Under the pieces are notes generated by a model. The model saw only the letters and a program-made list of their open reading frames with translations, searched no databases and was not told the DNA's origin. From contig NC_044550.1 in assembly GCF_007565055.1 (NCBI RefSeq), positions 91,480,174 through 91,544,173 of the forward strand: a stretch of DNA of 64,000 nucleotides, read 5' to 3'. Position numbers and translations under genes: made by a program. The DNA is from Rhinopithecus roxellana (lineage: Eukaryota; Chordata; Mammalia; Primates; Cercopithecidae). Below are positions 10,205 to 21,252 of this stretch, one piece after another; position 1 is the first letter of the stretch, and every line of letters begins with the position of its first letter.

Positions 10205-11690
10205 TAATGAAGTTGAATAGAGCCCAGAAATAGACCCACAGAAGTATAGTCAATTGATCTTTGGCAGTGGGGCAAATGCAATTCAGTAGAAAAAGGAGAG
10301 GTTTTCTTCCCGCCCACCCCCCACCCCCAACAAATGGTCTGGAAAAAGAAGATATCCACATGCAAAAAAGGAATCTAGAAATAGACCTTAAACCTTTCAA
10401 AAAATTAACTTAAATGCGTCATTTAAGTTAAATGTAAAACAAAAAACTACAAATCTCCTAGAATATAACAGAGTAGAAAATGTAGATAATCTTCCCTGGG
10501 TTTAGTGATGAAAGTTGAGATATAACATCAAAAACATAATCCATTAAAAGAAAAAGTTAATAGGTTGGATTTCATTAAAGTTAAAAATACATCCAGTGAA
10601 AGATACTGTTAGGAGAATAAAAAATAATAGAATGGGAGGAAATATTTGCAAAAGACATATATAATAAAGACTTTTAAAAATTATATAAGGAACTCTTGAA
10701 ACTCATCAATAAGAAAACAAATAATCTATTTATTTTAAATGTGCCAAAGACCTTAACAGACAACTAAGGATATACAGATGACAAATAAGCATATGAAAAG
10801 ATGCCCCACATTATATATCATCAGGAAAATACAAATTAACCCAATTGGATATGACTACATGCCTATTAGAATGGCCAAAATCTGAAACATTAATAACACC
10901 AAATGCTGTCAAGGATGTGAAGAAACTCTCATTCACTGCTGGAGGAAATTCAAAACGATATAGCCCCTTTGGAAGACTGTTTGTCAATTTCTTACAAAGG
11001 AAACACACTCTGGCAATATATCCCAGCAATCACACTGCTTGATTTTTACCTACAGAAGTTAAAAAGTTACGTCCACAGAAAAATCCACACACAGATGTTT
11101 ATATCATCTTTATTTATAATGATCAAAGCTTGGAAGCAACTAAGATTCCTTCTGTAGGTGAATGAATAAACAAACCGTGGTGCATCAAAAAATAAAATAT
11201 TTTTCAGCACTATAATGAAGATATCAAACCACAAAAATCATGGAAGAATCATAAATGCATATTACCAAGATAAGCTAATCTGAAAAGACTACATGCTATA
11301 TGATTGCCACTACATGGCATTACGACAAAGCCAAAACCATGCAGAGAGGAAAAAGATCAGTCATTCCAAGGGGTTAGGGAGGAGAGAATGCTGAATAGGC
11401 AGAGCACAGAGGATTTATAGGGCAGTGAAAGTGCTCTGCTTTGTAGTTTAATGTTGGATTTTACATTAGACTAATGTAAAATGGACATTTTTACATATGT
11501 CCAAACTCATGGAATGTACAACATCAAGAGTGAATCCTAATGTAACTATGGGCTTTGGTTAATTATGATATGTTAGTGTAGGCTCATAATTGTAAGAACG
11601 TACCACTCTGGTGGGGCACGTTGATAATGATAAGCTAAAGGGCATAGGGAAAATCTCCATACCTTGCCCTTTTACTCTGAACCTAAAACT
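10205..11690 (+). mobile_element. L1M ORF2 C-terminal region and 3' UTR (third block)
   Basis: Follows the L1 ORF2 C-terminus (agagcccagaaatagaccca, ggatttcattaaagttaaaa, atgaaaagatgccccacat, ggatgtgaagaaactctc, gaatgaataaacaaacc), then the L1M 3' UTR (aggggttagggaggagagaa, gatttatagggcagtgaaag, gtggggcacgttgataatg). The part from 10818 onward is the source-like arm of the inverted duplication. The open frames here are L1 remnants. Confidence 0.85.
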
Positions 11691-12375
11691 TCTCTAAAAA
11701 TGTCTTAAGAAAACATAATGTTCAAATAATAAAAATAAACGCTAATAAATTTGACTACATTTAAATCAAGAACATCTTTATACAACTAAAAATAATAATA
11801 TAAAGGATAAACAGAAAGGGAAAAACTGGCAGGAAACATTTGCTTCACATACAGCCAGAAATGTTTTAGTGTTCAGAATATGTAAATGTGCCTATCTACT
11901 AATAAGAAACACAAGCACTACAGCAAAATACTTGGGTAAAATAATGTTCAAATATTTTACAGAAGAAAAAATAAAACTAGCTGATAAAGATTTTATGAAA
12001 TTTCAGCTTCATTATTAATATGAAAAATAGAAACTAAATATGCAATTAAATACCATTTCATACTTACCAGGTTGAAAAACAAAACAATAAGCACCCAGAA
12101 CTAATCACTTGGAGAAACATCAAGCATTAATAATGGCTAGAACAATACTCTTAGTGGAATATAAATGGAAACAAACACTTTTGAAAACAATTATGGATTA
12201 CCCGGTGAAGTTCAATATATGCAATTTTATTCCTAGAAATATTCTTACACATCTGTAGTAGATATGTATAAGAATGCACATAATAGCTTTATTTCTAGAA
12301 ATAAAACACTAGAAAAGATGAAATGTCTATTAGTATTTGAATGTACAATTTGGTTTTCACAAATTCATACAATGA
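10818..12375 (+). repeat. Inverted duplicate, right arm
   Basis: Partner of 6545-8088. This copy sits in its expected L1M context, with ORF2 C-terminus upstream and matching unique flank downstream, so it is the likely original. The arms are separated by about 2.7 kb. Confidence 0.9.
11458..11482. repeat. Perfect 12-bp fold-back palindrome private to the right arm
   Basis: attttacattag, one spacer base, ctaatgtaaaat. The left arm at the matching place reads instead through ggctggtatccaacat with no palindrome. Confidence 0.85.
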
Positions 12376-12480
12376 AATATTCAGCAGTTAAAAGTAATGA
12401 ACTGCCATCATATTCATCAACATATATGAACTTTAAAGGAGTTATTTAATGAAAAACTCAAGTCACAAAGTCAGTATGCA
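11691..12480 (+). mobile_element. Second L1 fragment, C-terminal ORF2/3' region
   Basis: After the first L1M 3' UTR ends, a separate plus-strand L1-like stretch begins (ggataaacagaaagggaaaaactggc, gataccatttcatact-like phrase, ttggagaaacatcaagc, tacaatgaaatattcagcag). It resembles L1 ORF2 C-terminus of a very old subfamily. The orientation is the same as the L1M, but the sequence restarts upstream in the element, so this is a separate insertion or a rearranged piece. Confidence 0.6.
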
Positions 12481-12789
12481 TAATTACATTGAAATAATGA
12501 TCAACTGTATAAAATTTTGAAGTTAGTAAAGATACATACATATACTCTAACACTATGAAATAATAGATGGTAAATGAATTTCTGGATAGTGATTTTCTTT
12601 CTCAAGAGGAAGAGCACAGACAATGAAAAACTTGATTGTAATAGTAATATTGCAATCAAGGTTGTTGGCTGCTATGGGTATTTATTTTATTACTAGGTCT
12701 CAAAATATTTCTAGGCATTTTATGCATTCTTTTTTATGCATATTTACAAAAAAAATGGGGAAAGAGGAAGAAACAGAAGAAAAAGGAGA

Positions 12790-13030
12790 GTAAGTAGAAA
12801 CATTGGAGCCAGTCTGGGTTCCGGGTTCACATTCCGTCTTTGGTACTTCCAGTGGTAACTAGGTGAGTTGCTGAACTCTTCTGTGTATTTTTTCATATGC
12901 ATAAAATGAGTAATGATAATGGCTATATCAGAGTTTTCATGAGCAGTAAGTTAAATAAAACATGTAAAACAATTTAGAACACTAGCAACTGGTATACACT
13001 AAATAAATGTTCATTTTCATTATTTCGGGA
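12790..13030 (+). mobile_element. MIR
   Basis: ggagccagtctgggttc, then aggtgagttgctgaactct, cataaaatgagtaatgataatggc, and a terminal actaaataaatgttcat match MIR order: core, splice-like middle and 3' end. Old and noncoding. Confidence 0.75.
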
Positions 13031-13085
13031 GGAAAAAAATCTCACCTTCGTACAGTATACCATTGATGTAGAGGAAATGGTAAGT

Positions 13086-13165
13086 AACTTGAACATGGTA
13101 TTAACATTAATATTATAAATATTTGTTGGATTTTAATGAAACTATTAATTACAAAAATAATGTAA
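13086..13165 (+). repeat. Source-like copy of the direct duplicate
   Basis: Partner of 8086-8162. It lies between the MIR and the AluS and belongs to no repeat family I recognise. Confidence 0.8.
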
Positions 13166-13505
13166 CAAAAGTTCTCAGTCAGGCGTGGTGGCTCAGGCCT
13201 GTAATCCCAGCATTTTGGGAGGCTGAGGCGGGTGGATCACCTGAGGTCAGGGGTTCAAGACCAGCCTAACTAATATGGAGAAACTCAGTCTCTACTAAAA
13301 ATGCAAAATTAGCCTAGTGTGGTGGCACATGCCTGTAATCCCAGCTACTCAGGAGGCTGAGGCAGGAGAATTGCTTTAACCTGGGAGGCGGAGGTTGTAG
13401 CGAGCCAATATCGTGCCATTGCACTCCAGCCTGGGCAACAAGAGCGAAACTCCATCTAAAAAAAAAACAAAAAAACAAACAAACAAAAAAAAAACAAAAA
13501 AAAAC
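13166..13505 (+). mobile_element. AluSp/Sq-like element
   Basis: gtcaggcgtggtggctc through gaaatgcaaaattagcc-like linker and gcaacaagagcgaaactcc, then an A tail with regular C interruptions. The diagnostic gcaacaagagcgaaac suggests AluSp or AluSq. The frame at 13314-13631 on the minus strand is an Alu-derived artefact. Confidence 0.9.
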
Positions 13506-13599
13506 TCTACACACAGAAACACATACATATGCACATCCACACGTACAGTTTATAAATGCCCTGAATGCTCTGGGTCCTGCCAGCCTCTCTTCACTCTTC

Positions 13600-14005
13600 A
13601 AAATCAGTTGCCTCCTGCTGGTATCAGACACATTGTCCCTGTCATTTTTACGTGCTCCGTCATCTATCTAGAATCCTTTATAGTGAACTCTTTACATATT
13701 TGGTCCACTTTCATAGGTTAATTCTGTTCACATGTGTCCCTTCCTAAGATAGGTTTACACAAGATATTTATCCAAAAAGTCAATCTATATAACTTCGTTT
13801 ATGTTCCCTGTATAGCACCTTTCACCAGAATTCGTATAATTCTTTGTTTATTGTCTCTTTTCTCCCAACACGCAGTTATTTAAATGTCTGGGATCTGGCA
13901 TGATTTAATCTTGCTGTGCACTGTATCTTCATCGCTAAGAAATGTGCCTAGAACTAAGTAAGTGCTAATACATGTGTATTAAATAAATGGTTGAATAAAT
14001 TAATA
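13600..14005 (+). mobile_element. L2 3' end
   Basis: Includes ttgtttattgtctcttttctcc, aatcttgctgtgcactgtat and the terminal gtgcctagaactaagtaagtgct, aataaatggttgaataaat, which matches the L2 3' end. Ancient and noncoding. The 5' edge is approximate. Confidence 0.65.
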
Positions 14006-15494
14006 CACCCTACTTTTTTATATTGTTAGATGGTTACTTATTTAGTTATAAAGTTTAGCTTTATAATTTAGTTACATAAATTGCCTGATCATTTTTTCTT
14101 TCCATTATCCAAATGTATGCTCCTCTTTTTTTCATGAGCAAAGAATTGTTATTTCAGAAAATATGTTGTCAAATATAATGGTGATGGTGTTAGCAGAAGT
14201 TTTCAGTAGATAGATCTAAAAGTCCACATTGCATCACCTTGTAAATCACTGAAGTCTTGAATTTCAACTGAACTATGAAATGCATGTTAGTTTATGAAGA
14301 ATTAGGCAGAAAGGATTAAGTGTCACACATAGATTGAGGAGTGGTACCTTACCCCAGTCAAAAAATTGTTTACATGGATGCGTTGCTTCATATGAGCAGT
14401 ACTAAAACTTTTAAAAATGTCATGTTGAAGACACCTAGGAAAAGAAAACCAGTGATAATCCTTTTGAAAAACAGTTATTCAGAACTAAATTTATATTTTT
14501 AAACTACTTTTGTATGATAAGCTATCTTTGACACCATCAGTGTTGAAGAAACAAGGTTAACACATTTAAAAGAAAGTTATGAGCAGTTCTTATTGAAAAT
14601 TTGGAGTCTCAGAGCTACTTAAAGATGTCAGATTTGCCTTGGTGGTATGAAGTTAGGGTGGGAAGTAGAAAGTCTTAAATGCAAACTGTATATTTCTTAC
14701 AGGGTTGCTTTCTGTATTTTCCTTGGTCTTCCCTGACCTGATTCTCATACAGCTGTAATTGCATCTTCCCCCATCAGTGCTGTCCTTAAGCAACTTAGAT
14801 GGCAAGAACATAAGGCATGTTCAATTACTTGCAAATATCTTACACAAAATGGAAACAATGTAGATAGGTGAGTTATATAAATGAAACTAACTTTCAAATG
14901 CCATACCAAAAACCAAGAAGTAATAAATAAATAAGGCAAGCACTTTCAAATTAAATATTTCAATAAAAATAAAGTTGCTCATTGATCCATCTGTTGCCGG
15001 TTTGTTACTTTTTAAAGACAGGTCTCGTGGATTCTAAATAAAAATCTATAGCAGACAAGCATTTCAAGAACAAAACTGATGTGATGAATCCAATTCTTCA
15101 GAGTTTCAACAATCAATATGTGGAATCTTTTACAGGCAGTGTTTCTGTAGTTTAGGCAGCTATTTTGAATGGTCTTCTTCAAGAGACTTTGACAGCAGGA
15201 CACTCAGTGAGGATCCACATCAATCACTGGCAAATCATTCCAACTCACATAATAGTGAGAGCTACTAAGGTGAATCCTAGAGTTTAAAGTAAACTTGGTA
15301 AAACAAACTTGAAAGACTATACTTTCCAATTGTTCTATATCAGCTAAAAGTATCCTGAAAAAACATAATAACTCAAGGTCATTGATTTATAATTTTCACA
15401 GTTTTTTTTTTTTTTACTATATCATAACTTTAACATAAAAAGAGTCTGCTTGTGGATAACAACAATGTAGGATGCTTATTTCTTTTTGTTTTTT
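14006..15494. other. Unassigned sequence
   Basis: No repeat or gene recognised. Small open frames on the minus strand (14745-14939, 15012-15203) lack supporting features. Confidence 0.5.
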
Positions 15495-15666
15495 CTTTAT
15501 AAAGAAGTTTTATATTTATTCATGTTTACTTTTTTATTGTATATGTTTATGGGGCACAATATGATGTTTTGATATAGCAGTACCTTGTGAAATGATTGAA
15601 TTAAACTAATTAACATATCCATTGCCCAACATGCTTACCCTTTTTTTGTGTGTGGTGATAGTACTT

Positions 15667-15684
15667 AAAATCTGGTCTGTTAGC
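15667..15684. repeat. Alu target-site duplication, left copy
   Basis: aaaatctggtctgttagc, matching aaaatctagcctgttagc at 16013-16030 with two changes. Confidence 0.85.
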
Positions 15685-15954
15685 TCACGTCTGTACTTCC
15701 AGTGCTTTGGGAGGCCAACGTGGATGGATCACCTGAGGTCAGGAGTATGAGACCAGCCTAGCCAGTGTGGTGAAACCTCATCTCTACTAAAAATACAAAA
15801 ATTAGCTGGATGTATTGGCACACACCTGTAATCCCAGCTACTTGGGAGGCTGAGGCAGGAGAATTTCTTGAACCTGGGAGATGGAGGATGCATTGAGCTG
15901 AGATGGTGCCACTGCAATCCAACCTGGACAAAAGAGTGAGATTCCGTCTCAAAA

Positions 15955-15985
<31 letters not shown>

Positions 15986-16012
15986 ATTAATAAATAAATA
16001 AGTAAGTAAAAT
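15685..16012 (+). mobile_element. Alu element, slightly 5'-truncated, with (AAAT)n tail
   Basis: Starts inside the Alu 5' end (tcacgtctgtacttcc) and ends in an AAAT array. It is bounded by an 18-bp target-site duplication in the L1 host, so its first bases were lost at insertion rather than later. Confidence 0.93.
15953..16010. repeat. (AAAT)n microsatellite in Alu tail
   Basis: About 14 tetranucleotide units with minor interruptions, grown from the Alu A-tail. Confidence 0.9.
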
Positions 16013-16030
16013 AAAATCTAGCCTGTTAGC
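16013..16030. repeat. Alu target-site duplication, right copy
   Basis: aaaatctagcctgttagc, partner of 15667-15684. Confidence 0.85.
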
Positions 16031-17165
16031 AATTTTCAATTTCACACTTTCATTAATAGTGATTTTCAATTTCACATTTTTATTAATTATAGTCATCATG
16101 CTGTGTGATGGATATGCAGAATTTATTCCTCCTCTCTATCTGAAACCCTTTGACCAACATATTTTCATCCTTCCCCACCCTGCCAAACTCTGCTAAGCAC
16201 CATTGTAATCTCTACTTCTACGAATTTAGATGTTTAGATTCCACATATAAGTGAGATCATGTCATTTTTGTCATTCTGCACCCGGCTTATTTTCACTTAG
16301 CATAATGTCCTCCAGGTTCATCCATGTTGTCACAAATGTCACAATTTCTTTCTTAAGGCTGAATCGTATTCCATTGTGCAGATACACAACATTTTCTTTA
16401 TCTGTTCATCTATTTATGGGCACCTGGGCTGATTACCTATCTTGGCTCTAGTGAATAATGTTGCAATGAAAATGAAAATGAAAATATTCCTTCAACATAT
16501 TGATTTCACTCTTTTTGGATATATTCAGAAGTGAAATTGCTGGATCATATTGTAGTTCTAGTTTTAATTTTTTAAGAAACCTCCATATTATCTTCCATAA
16601 TAAGTGTACCAGTTACTTTCCCACCAACGTTGTACAAGGTTTCCCTTTTCTCTAGATTCTCACCAGCAACTTGTTATTTTTTATCTTTTCAGTTAATTCA
16701 TTGTGGGGTGATACCTTGTTGTGGTTTAAAATGGCATTTCCTTTGTAATTAGTGATGTTGAGCAATTTTTCATATACCTTTTGACCATTTACATGCCTTC
16801 TTTTAGTAAATGTCTATTCAGGTCCCTTGATCATGTTTTAAGTTGGATTTTTTTTTTCTTGCCATCAAGTTGTTTGAGTTTCATATATATATGTAGCTAA
16901 TAACTCCTTATCAGATGTATGGTTTGCAAATATTTTCTTCCAGGCTCTTCAGAGATTGTCTCTTCACTCTATTGATTATTTCATTCGCTGTACAGAAGGA
17001 TTTTAGTTTAATGCAATGCCAATTGTTTATTTTTGCTTCGTTCCCTGTGCTTTTAGAGTCATATCAAAAATAATTTTTGCCAAAACTAATCTCAATAATT
17101 TTTTTATATGTTTTATTCTAGTAGTTTTCCTTTTTAGGTCTTATCTTTCTATTTATATAATATTA

Positions 17166-18026
17166 TTTCTGTGAAACAACATGTGGATTTTCCATTTTCA
17201 TTTCAGAGGTTGGCATGTCATAGCAATATTCTTTCATTTAGGGCTATCCTGTGATGCTAAACAAGTTGTGCATGTTAAAACTCATGAAAAGTTTCTATAA
17301 AAATTAATAACTTAAAGGAAAATTTAAGTTCAATATAAAATTTAAAAATAAATATAGATGACCTAGTTGCTCTATTATTGATAGGACAATCAAACTTGTT
17401 AATTTAACTCTGCCAGTATGAATGATATCAGGAAACAATATTTGTCTGATTCATCAATATTACTTATAGAACCTTACCAGATAAGAAATAAAAGAAAAAA
17501 AAAAAAAAAGGAGACACTACTTCTTTCCTTATCACATGTTCCAAACCAGAAAAGGTGTTTAAAGCCTATAGTTTGGAAAATTGTTATAACTCCTAAAGCC
17601 GATTTGAGTCTTACAACTCCTCCAGCCTTAAACTACTGCCCTTCAGCCTCAAAAGAAACTGGTTTATACATTGTTCCCAATACTAACTTTTTTTTCTGTT
17701 TTAAAGCTCATCTGCAATGCTGTCTCCTAAATCAGATGCAGCTGTTTAATGGAATTTGCCTTTTCCCAGGTTGGTTAACTGGAATCCTTTTCCAGTCAGC
17801 TTTTAACTCAGTTTTTCTCTTCCACGGCCACCAATTCAGTTTTCAGTGTGTGAAACTTCTAGGGAAGTTTCAAACAGGGAAATGTTGGGGCTCAGAAACA
17901 AATATGTCAAAATACAGTGTTTGAAATGCTGAACCAAAAAACCCTCAAGGTCTCTAATCATCCCCCTCCAACACACAATATCTCTCCCAAAGAAGCCCAA
18001 GTTCCTTTATCTACCTAAGTTCCAGA
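17166..18026. other. Unassigned sequence with a 168-codon open frame
   Basis: The plus-strand frame at 17418-17924 is the longest open frame in the window. It starts with a lysine run from an A17 tract and has no domain, signal peptide or membrane segment that I recognise. The second half (ttggggctcagaaacaaat, ccaaaaaaccctcaaggtctc, acacacaatatctctcccaa) has an LTR-like feel, but I cannot name a family. I do not call a gene. Confidence 0.4.
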
Positions 18027-18031
18027 CCCAC
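18027..18031. repeat. THE1 target-site duplication, left
   Basis: cccac, identical to 20271-20275. Confidence 0.9.
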
Positions 18032-18374
18032 TGACATGGTTTAGCTGTGTCTCCACCTAAATCTCATCTTGAATTTGTGGGAGGACCTGGTGGGAGGTAA
18101 CTGAATCACTGGGGCAGGTCTTTCCCCTGCTGCTCTCATGATAGTGAACAAGTCTCAAGAGATATGATGATTTTGTAATGAGGAATTCCCCTGCACAAGC
18201 TCTCTCATTTTGCTTCCTGCCATCCACATAAGATGTGATTTGCTCCTCCTTGCCTTCTGCCATGGATGTGGGGCCTCCCTAGCCATGTTGAACGGTGAGT
18301 CCATTTCTCTTTCTTTTGTAAATTGCCCAGTCTTGGGCATGTCTTTATCAGCAGTGTGAAAACAGACTAATACA
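18032..18374 (+). mobile_element. THE1 5' LTR
   Basis: Begins tgacatggtttagctgtgtc and ends gactaataca, the THE1 LTR termini. Internal landmarks: aatctcatcttgaatt, ctgggaggtaactgaatca-type stretch, ctgcacaagctctctc, cctagccatgttgaac, ttgtaaattgcccagtctt. It matches the 3' LTR at roughly 85% by eye, consistent with an old anthropoid insertion. Confidence 0.95.
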
Positions 18375-19915
18375 GTAAATTGGTACTGGGAGAGGGTCAC
18401 TGCTGAAAAGATACCTGGAAATGTGGAAGCAACTTAGGTACTAGAGGCTGGAACAATTTGGAAGGCTCAGAAGAGGACAGGGAAATGTAGGAAACTTCCC
18501 AGAGATTTGTTGAATGGCTTTGACAAAAATGCTGATAGTGATATGAACAATAGAGTCCAGGCCAAGGTGGTCTCAGATGAAGATGAGGAACTTAATTGGA
18601 ACTGGAACAGGGGTGACTCTAGTTATGTTTTAGAAAAGAGACTGGTGACATTTTGCCCCTGCCCTAGAGATTTGTGGAACTTCAAACTTGAGAGAGATGA
18701 TTTAGGATATCTGGCAGAAGAAATTTCCAAGCAGCAAAACATTCAAGAGGTGACTTGGGTGCTGTTAAAGGCATTCAGTTTTAAAAGGGAAACAGAGCAT
18801 AAAAGTTCAGAAAATTGGTAGCCTGACAATGCGATAGAAAAGAAAATCCCATTTTCTGAGGGGAAATTCAAGCGTGCTACAGAATTTTGCATAAATAACA
18901 AGGAGCCGAAAGTTAATCCCCAAGACAACGGGGAAAATGTCTCTAAGGTTTGTCAGAGTTTTTCACAGCAGCCTCTCCCATCACAGGCTTAGAGGCCTAG
19001 GAAGAAAAAATAGTTTTGTGGGCTGTGTCCAAGTTCCCTGTGCTGTGTGCAGCCTAGGGACATGGTGCCCTGCATCCCAGCTGTTCCAGCCATAATTAAA
19101 AGGGCCACAGTACAGCTTGGCCCATGACTTCAGAGGCTGCAAGCCCCACGCCTTGGCAGCTTTCACATGTTGTTGAGCCTGTGGATGCACAGAAGTCAAG
19201 AATTGAGGTTTAGAAAACTCTGCCTAGATTTCAGAGGATGTATGGAAATGCCTGGATGTCCAGGCAGAAGGTTGCTGCAGGGGCAGGGCTCTCATGGAGA
19301 ACCTCTTCTAGGGCAGTGCTGAAGGGAAATGGGGGGCCAGAGCCCCCACACAAAGTCTCTATTGGCACTGCCTAGTGCAGCTGTGAGAAGAGGGCCACCA
19401 TTCTCCAGAACCCAGAATGGTATATCCACTGACAGCTTGCATTGTGCACCTGGAAAAGCCACAGGCACTCAATGCCAGCCCATGAAAGCACAGGAGGTTA
19501 TACCCTGCAATGACAAGAGGTGGAGCTGCCCACGACCATGGGAACCCACCTCTTGCATCAGTGTGACCTGGATGTGAGAGTAAAAGAAGATCATTTTGGA
19601 GCTTTAAGATTTGACTGCCTTGCTTGATATTGGACTTGCATGGAGCCTGTAGCCCCTTTGTTTTGGCCAATTTATCCCATTTGGAAAGGCTGTATTTACC
19701 CAATGCCTGTACCTCACTGTATCTAGGAAGTAATTAACTTACTTTTTATTTTAGAGACTCATAGGTAGAAGGGACTTGCCTTGTCCCAGATGAGATATTG
19801 GACTGTGGACTTTTGAGTTAATCCTGAAATTAGTTAAGACTTTGGGGAACTGTTAGGAAGGCATGATAGGTTTTGAAATGTGGGACATGAGATTTGGGAG
19901 GGGCCAGGGGTAGAA
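18375..19915 (+). mobile_element. THE1 internal region (ERVL-MaLR)
   Basis: Starts gtaaattggtactggg and follows the THE1 internal consensus order: ttgttgaatggctttgac, agatgaagatgaggaactta, gagatttgtggaacttcaaac, attcaagaggtgacttgggt, gatgtatggaaatgcctgga, ttggagctttaagatttgac, gatttgggaggggccagggg. Such internal regions carry no full gag, pol or env and are noncoding. The frames at 18507-18821 and 19329-19577 are fragments. The whole element seems uninterrupted. Confidence 0.95.
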
Positions 19916-20270
19916 TGATATGGTTTGGCTGTGTCCCCACACAAATCTCATCTTGAATTCCCATGTGTTGTGGGAGGGACCTGATGGGAGGTGATTGAAT
20001 CATGGAGGAAGGTCTTTCCCATGCTGTTCTCCTGATAGTGAACAAGTCTCACGAGATCTAATGGTTTTATAAAGAGGAGTTGACCTGCACAAGCTCTCTC
20101 TTTTTGCCTACTGCCATCCACATAAGATGTGACTTGTGCCTCCTTGCCTCCCACCATGATTGTGAGGCCTCCCCAGCCATGTGGAACTGTAAGTCTATTA
20201 AACCTGTTTATTTTGTAAATTGCCCAGTCTTGTGTATGTCCTTATCAGCAGCATGAAACAGACTAATACA
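19916..20270 (+). mobile_element. THE1 3' LTR
   Basis: Begins tgatatggtttggctgtgtc and ends gactaataca. It carries tattaaacctgtttattttg near the polyadenylation region. It keeps a stretch (cccatgtgttg) that the 5' LTR has lost. Confidence 0.95.
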
Positions 20271-20275
20271 CCCAC
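20271..20275. repeat. THE1 target-site duplication, right
   Basis: cccac, identical to 18027-18031, so this is a complete two-LTR provirus at its original site. Confidence 0.9.
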
Positions 20276-20408
20276 TGAAGAGAATAATTTTTCATTTACC
20301 CTTCTTGTTATCTCATTATGTATAGCAGAGAAGAAGACCAAGATGTGACCACACCTAAGCGGATCTTTTTATGAGTTTCCAAGGATCATTTAAATTCCAA
20401 AGAAAAAA

Positions 20409-20600
20409 ATGTTGAATTTGGTCTTAAACTGAGGCTGCTCTTTAAATTTTATCTACTACACAATGTAGCCTCTCTTTAAAAGAGAAACCAAAACTAGTAT
20501 TTAAAGTAATTTTCATTCTTGTCCAACATTTTGTCTATATTTATTTTAAAAAAAAAGAAAAACAGATCATATGATAAGTACCGGTTTTGTTTTGTTTTGT
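20409..20600 (-). repeat. Local inverted duplicate, left arm
   Basis: Reverse complement of 21253-21435 with about 85% identity by eye: cttaaactgaggctgc, aattttat.tacta.acaatgt.gcctctc, gtagtatttaaa-type, cttgtccaacattttgtctatattta, gataagtac.ggttttgttttg. It contains only the 5' part of the MIR that the right arm carries more fully, so the right arm is the likely source. Confidence 0.85.
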
Positions 20601-20614
20601 TTTTTTAATACTGT

Positions 20615-20999
20615 TGTATTAGTCCATTTTCACACTGCTATAAAGAACTGTCAGAGACTGGGTAATTTATAAAGAAAAGAAGTTCAATTGACTCACAGTT
20701 CAGCATGACTGGGGAGGCCTCAGGAAACTTACGATTATGGCAGAAAGCAAAGGGGAAGCAAGGCACCCTCTTCACAAGACAGCAGGGAGGAGAAGTGTTG
20801 AGTGAAGAGGGGAAGAGCCCCTTATACAACCATCAGACCTCGTGAGAACTCACTCAATATCAGGAGAACAGCAGAGGGAAACCAACCCCGTAATTCAAAT
20901 ACTTCCATTTTGTCTCTCCCTTAATATGGGGATGATGAGAATTATGGGATTACAATTCAAAATGAGATTTGGGTGGGAATACAAAGCCTAATCATATCA
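20615..20999 (-). mobile_element. MST-type MaLR solo LTR
   Basis: Reverse complement of an MST/THE1-like LTR: tgtattagtccattttcaca at the left, agactgggtaatttataaag, gactcacagttcagcatgac, atctcgtgagaactcactc-type, and the end aatcatatca. It lies between the arms of the inverted repeat. I cannot see a clean 5-bp target duplication. Confidence 0.88.
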
Positions 21000-21252
21000 A
21001 TTATTTATAAGTTAATCTCAGTTTCCTGACTCAGTCATTCCTCATAGCAATAATCGATTGCCCTACAAGAGAATTCATTTTGTCCACCACTCTCACAACC
21101 TGTTTTTCCATAATTTAAGCCACCCATTATTTCTGTGACTTCAGGATGCTAGATAAGGTTCTATAACTCATTGAGAATTTGGGTCTTCATTCTGAAGGCT
21201 CTCGTGTATAAATGTTAAATAAATGTATATGCCTTTTCTCCTAATTAAAAAA

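Larger units (their letters stand above)
15495..17165 (-). mobile_element. L1MA/L1MB 3' UTR and ORF2 C-terminus
   Basis: Reverse complement of an old L1 3' end: tttttattgtatatgtttatgg, gatgttttgatata, attaacatatccattgcc, then ORF2 C-terminal signatures acttagcataatgtcctccagg, tcgtattccattgtgc, tgctggatcatattgtag, ttgacc and the decayed region to about 17165. An Alu with a clean target duplication is inserted. A 30-bp unit (attttcaatttcac...) is tandemly doubled at 16032-16091. Confidence 0.85.

Noticed and set aside
7886..11029. Two near-identical predicted peptides on opposite strands (7886-8092 plus, 10811-11029 minus) as a duplicated gene pair
   Set aside because: Both are antisense readings of L1M ORF2/3' sequence lying in the arms of the inverted duplication; there is no promoter, splice or domain evidence.
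8166..13505. The Alus at 8166 and 13166 as part of the same duplication
   Set aside because: They share a position next to the duplicated 77 bp and the phrase aatatggagaaac, but diagnostic sites near the 3' end belong to different Alu subfamilies, so they look like independent insertions.
13314..13721. Frames through the AluS and its flanks as exonised Alu
   Set aside because: Alu-derived frames are common by chance; I see no convincing splice context or conserved neighbouring exon.
18507..19703. Open frames inside THE1 as genes
   Set aside because: They follow the known noncoding MaLR internal consensus and overlap in both strands.
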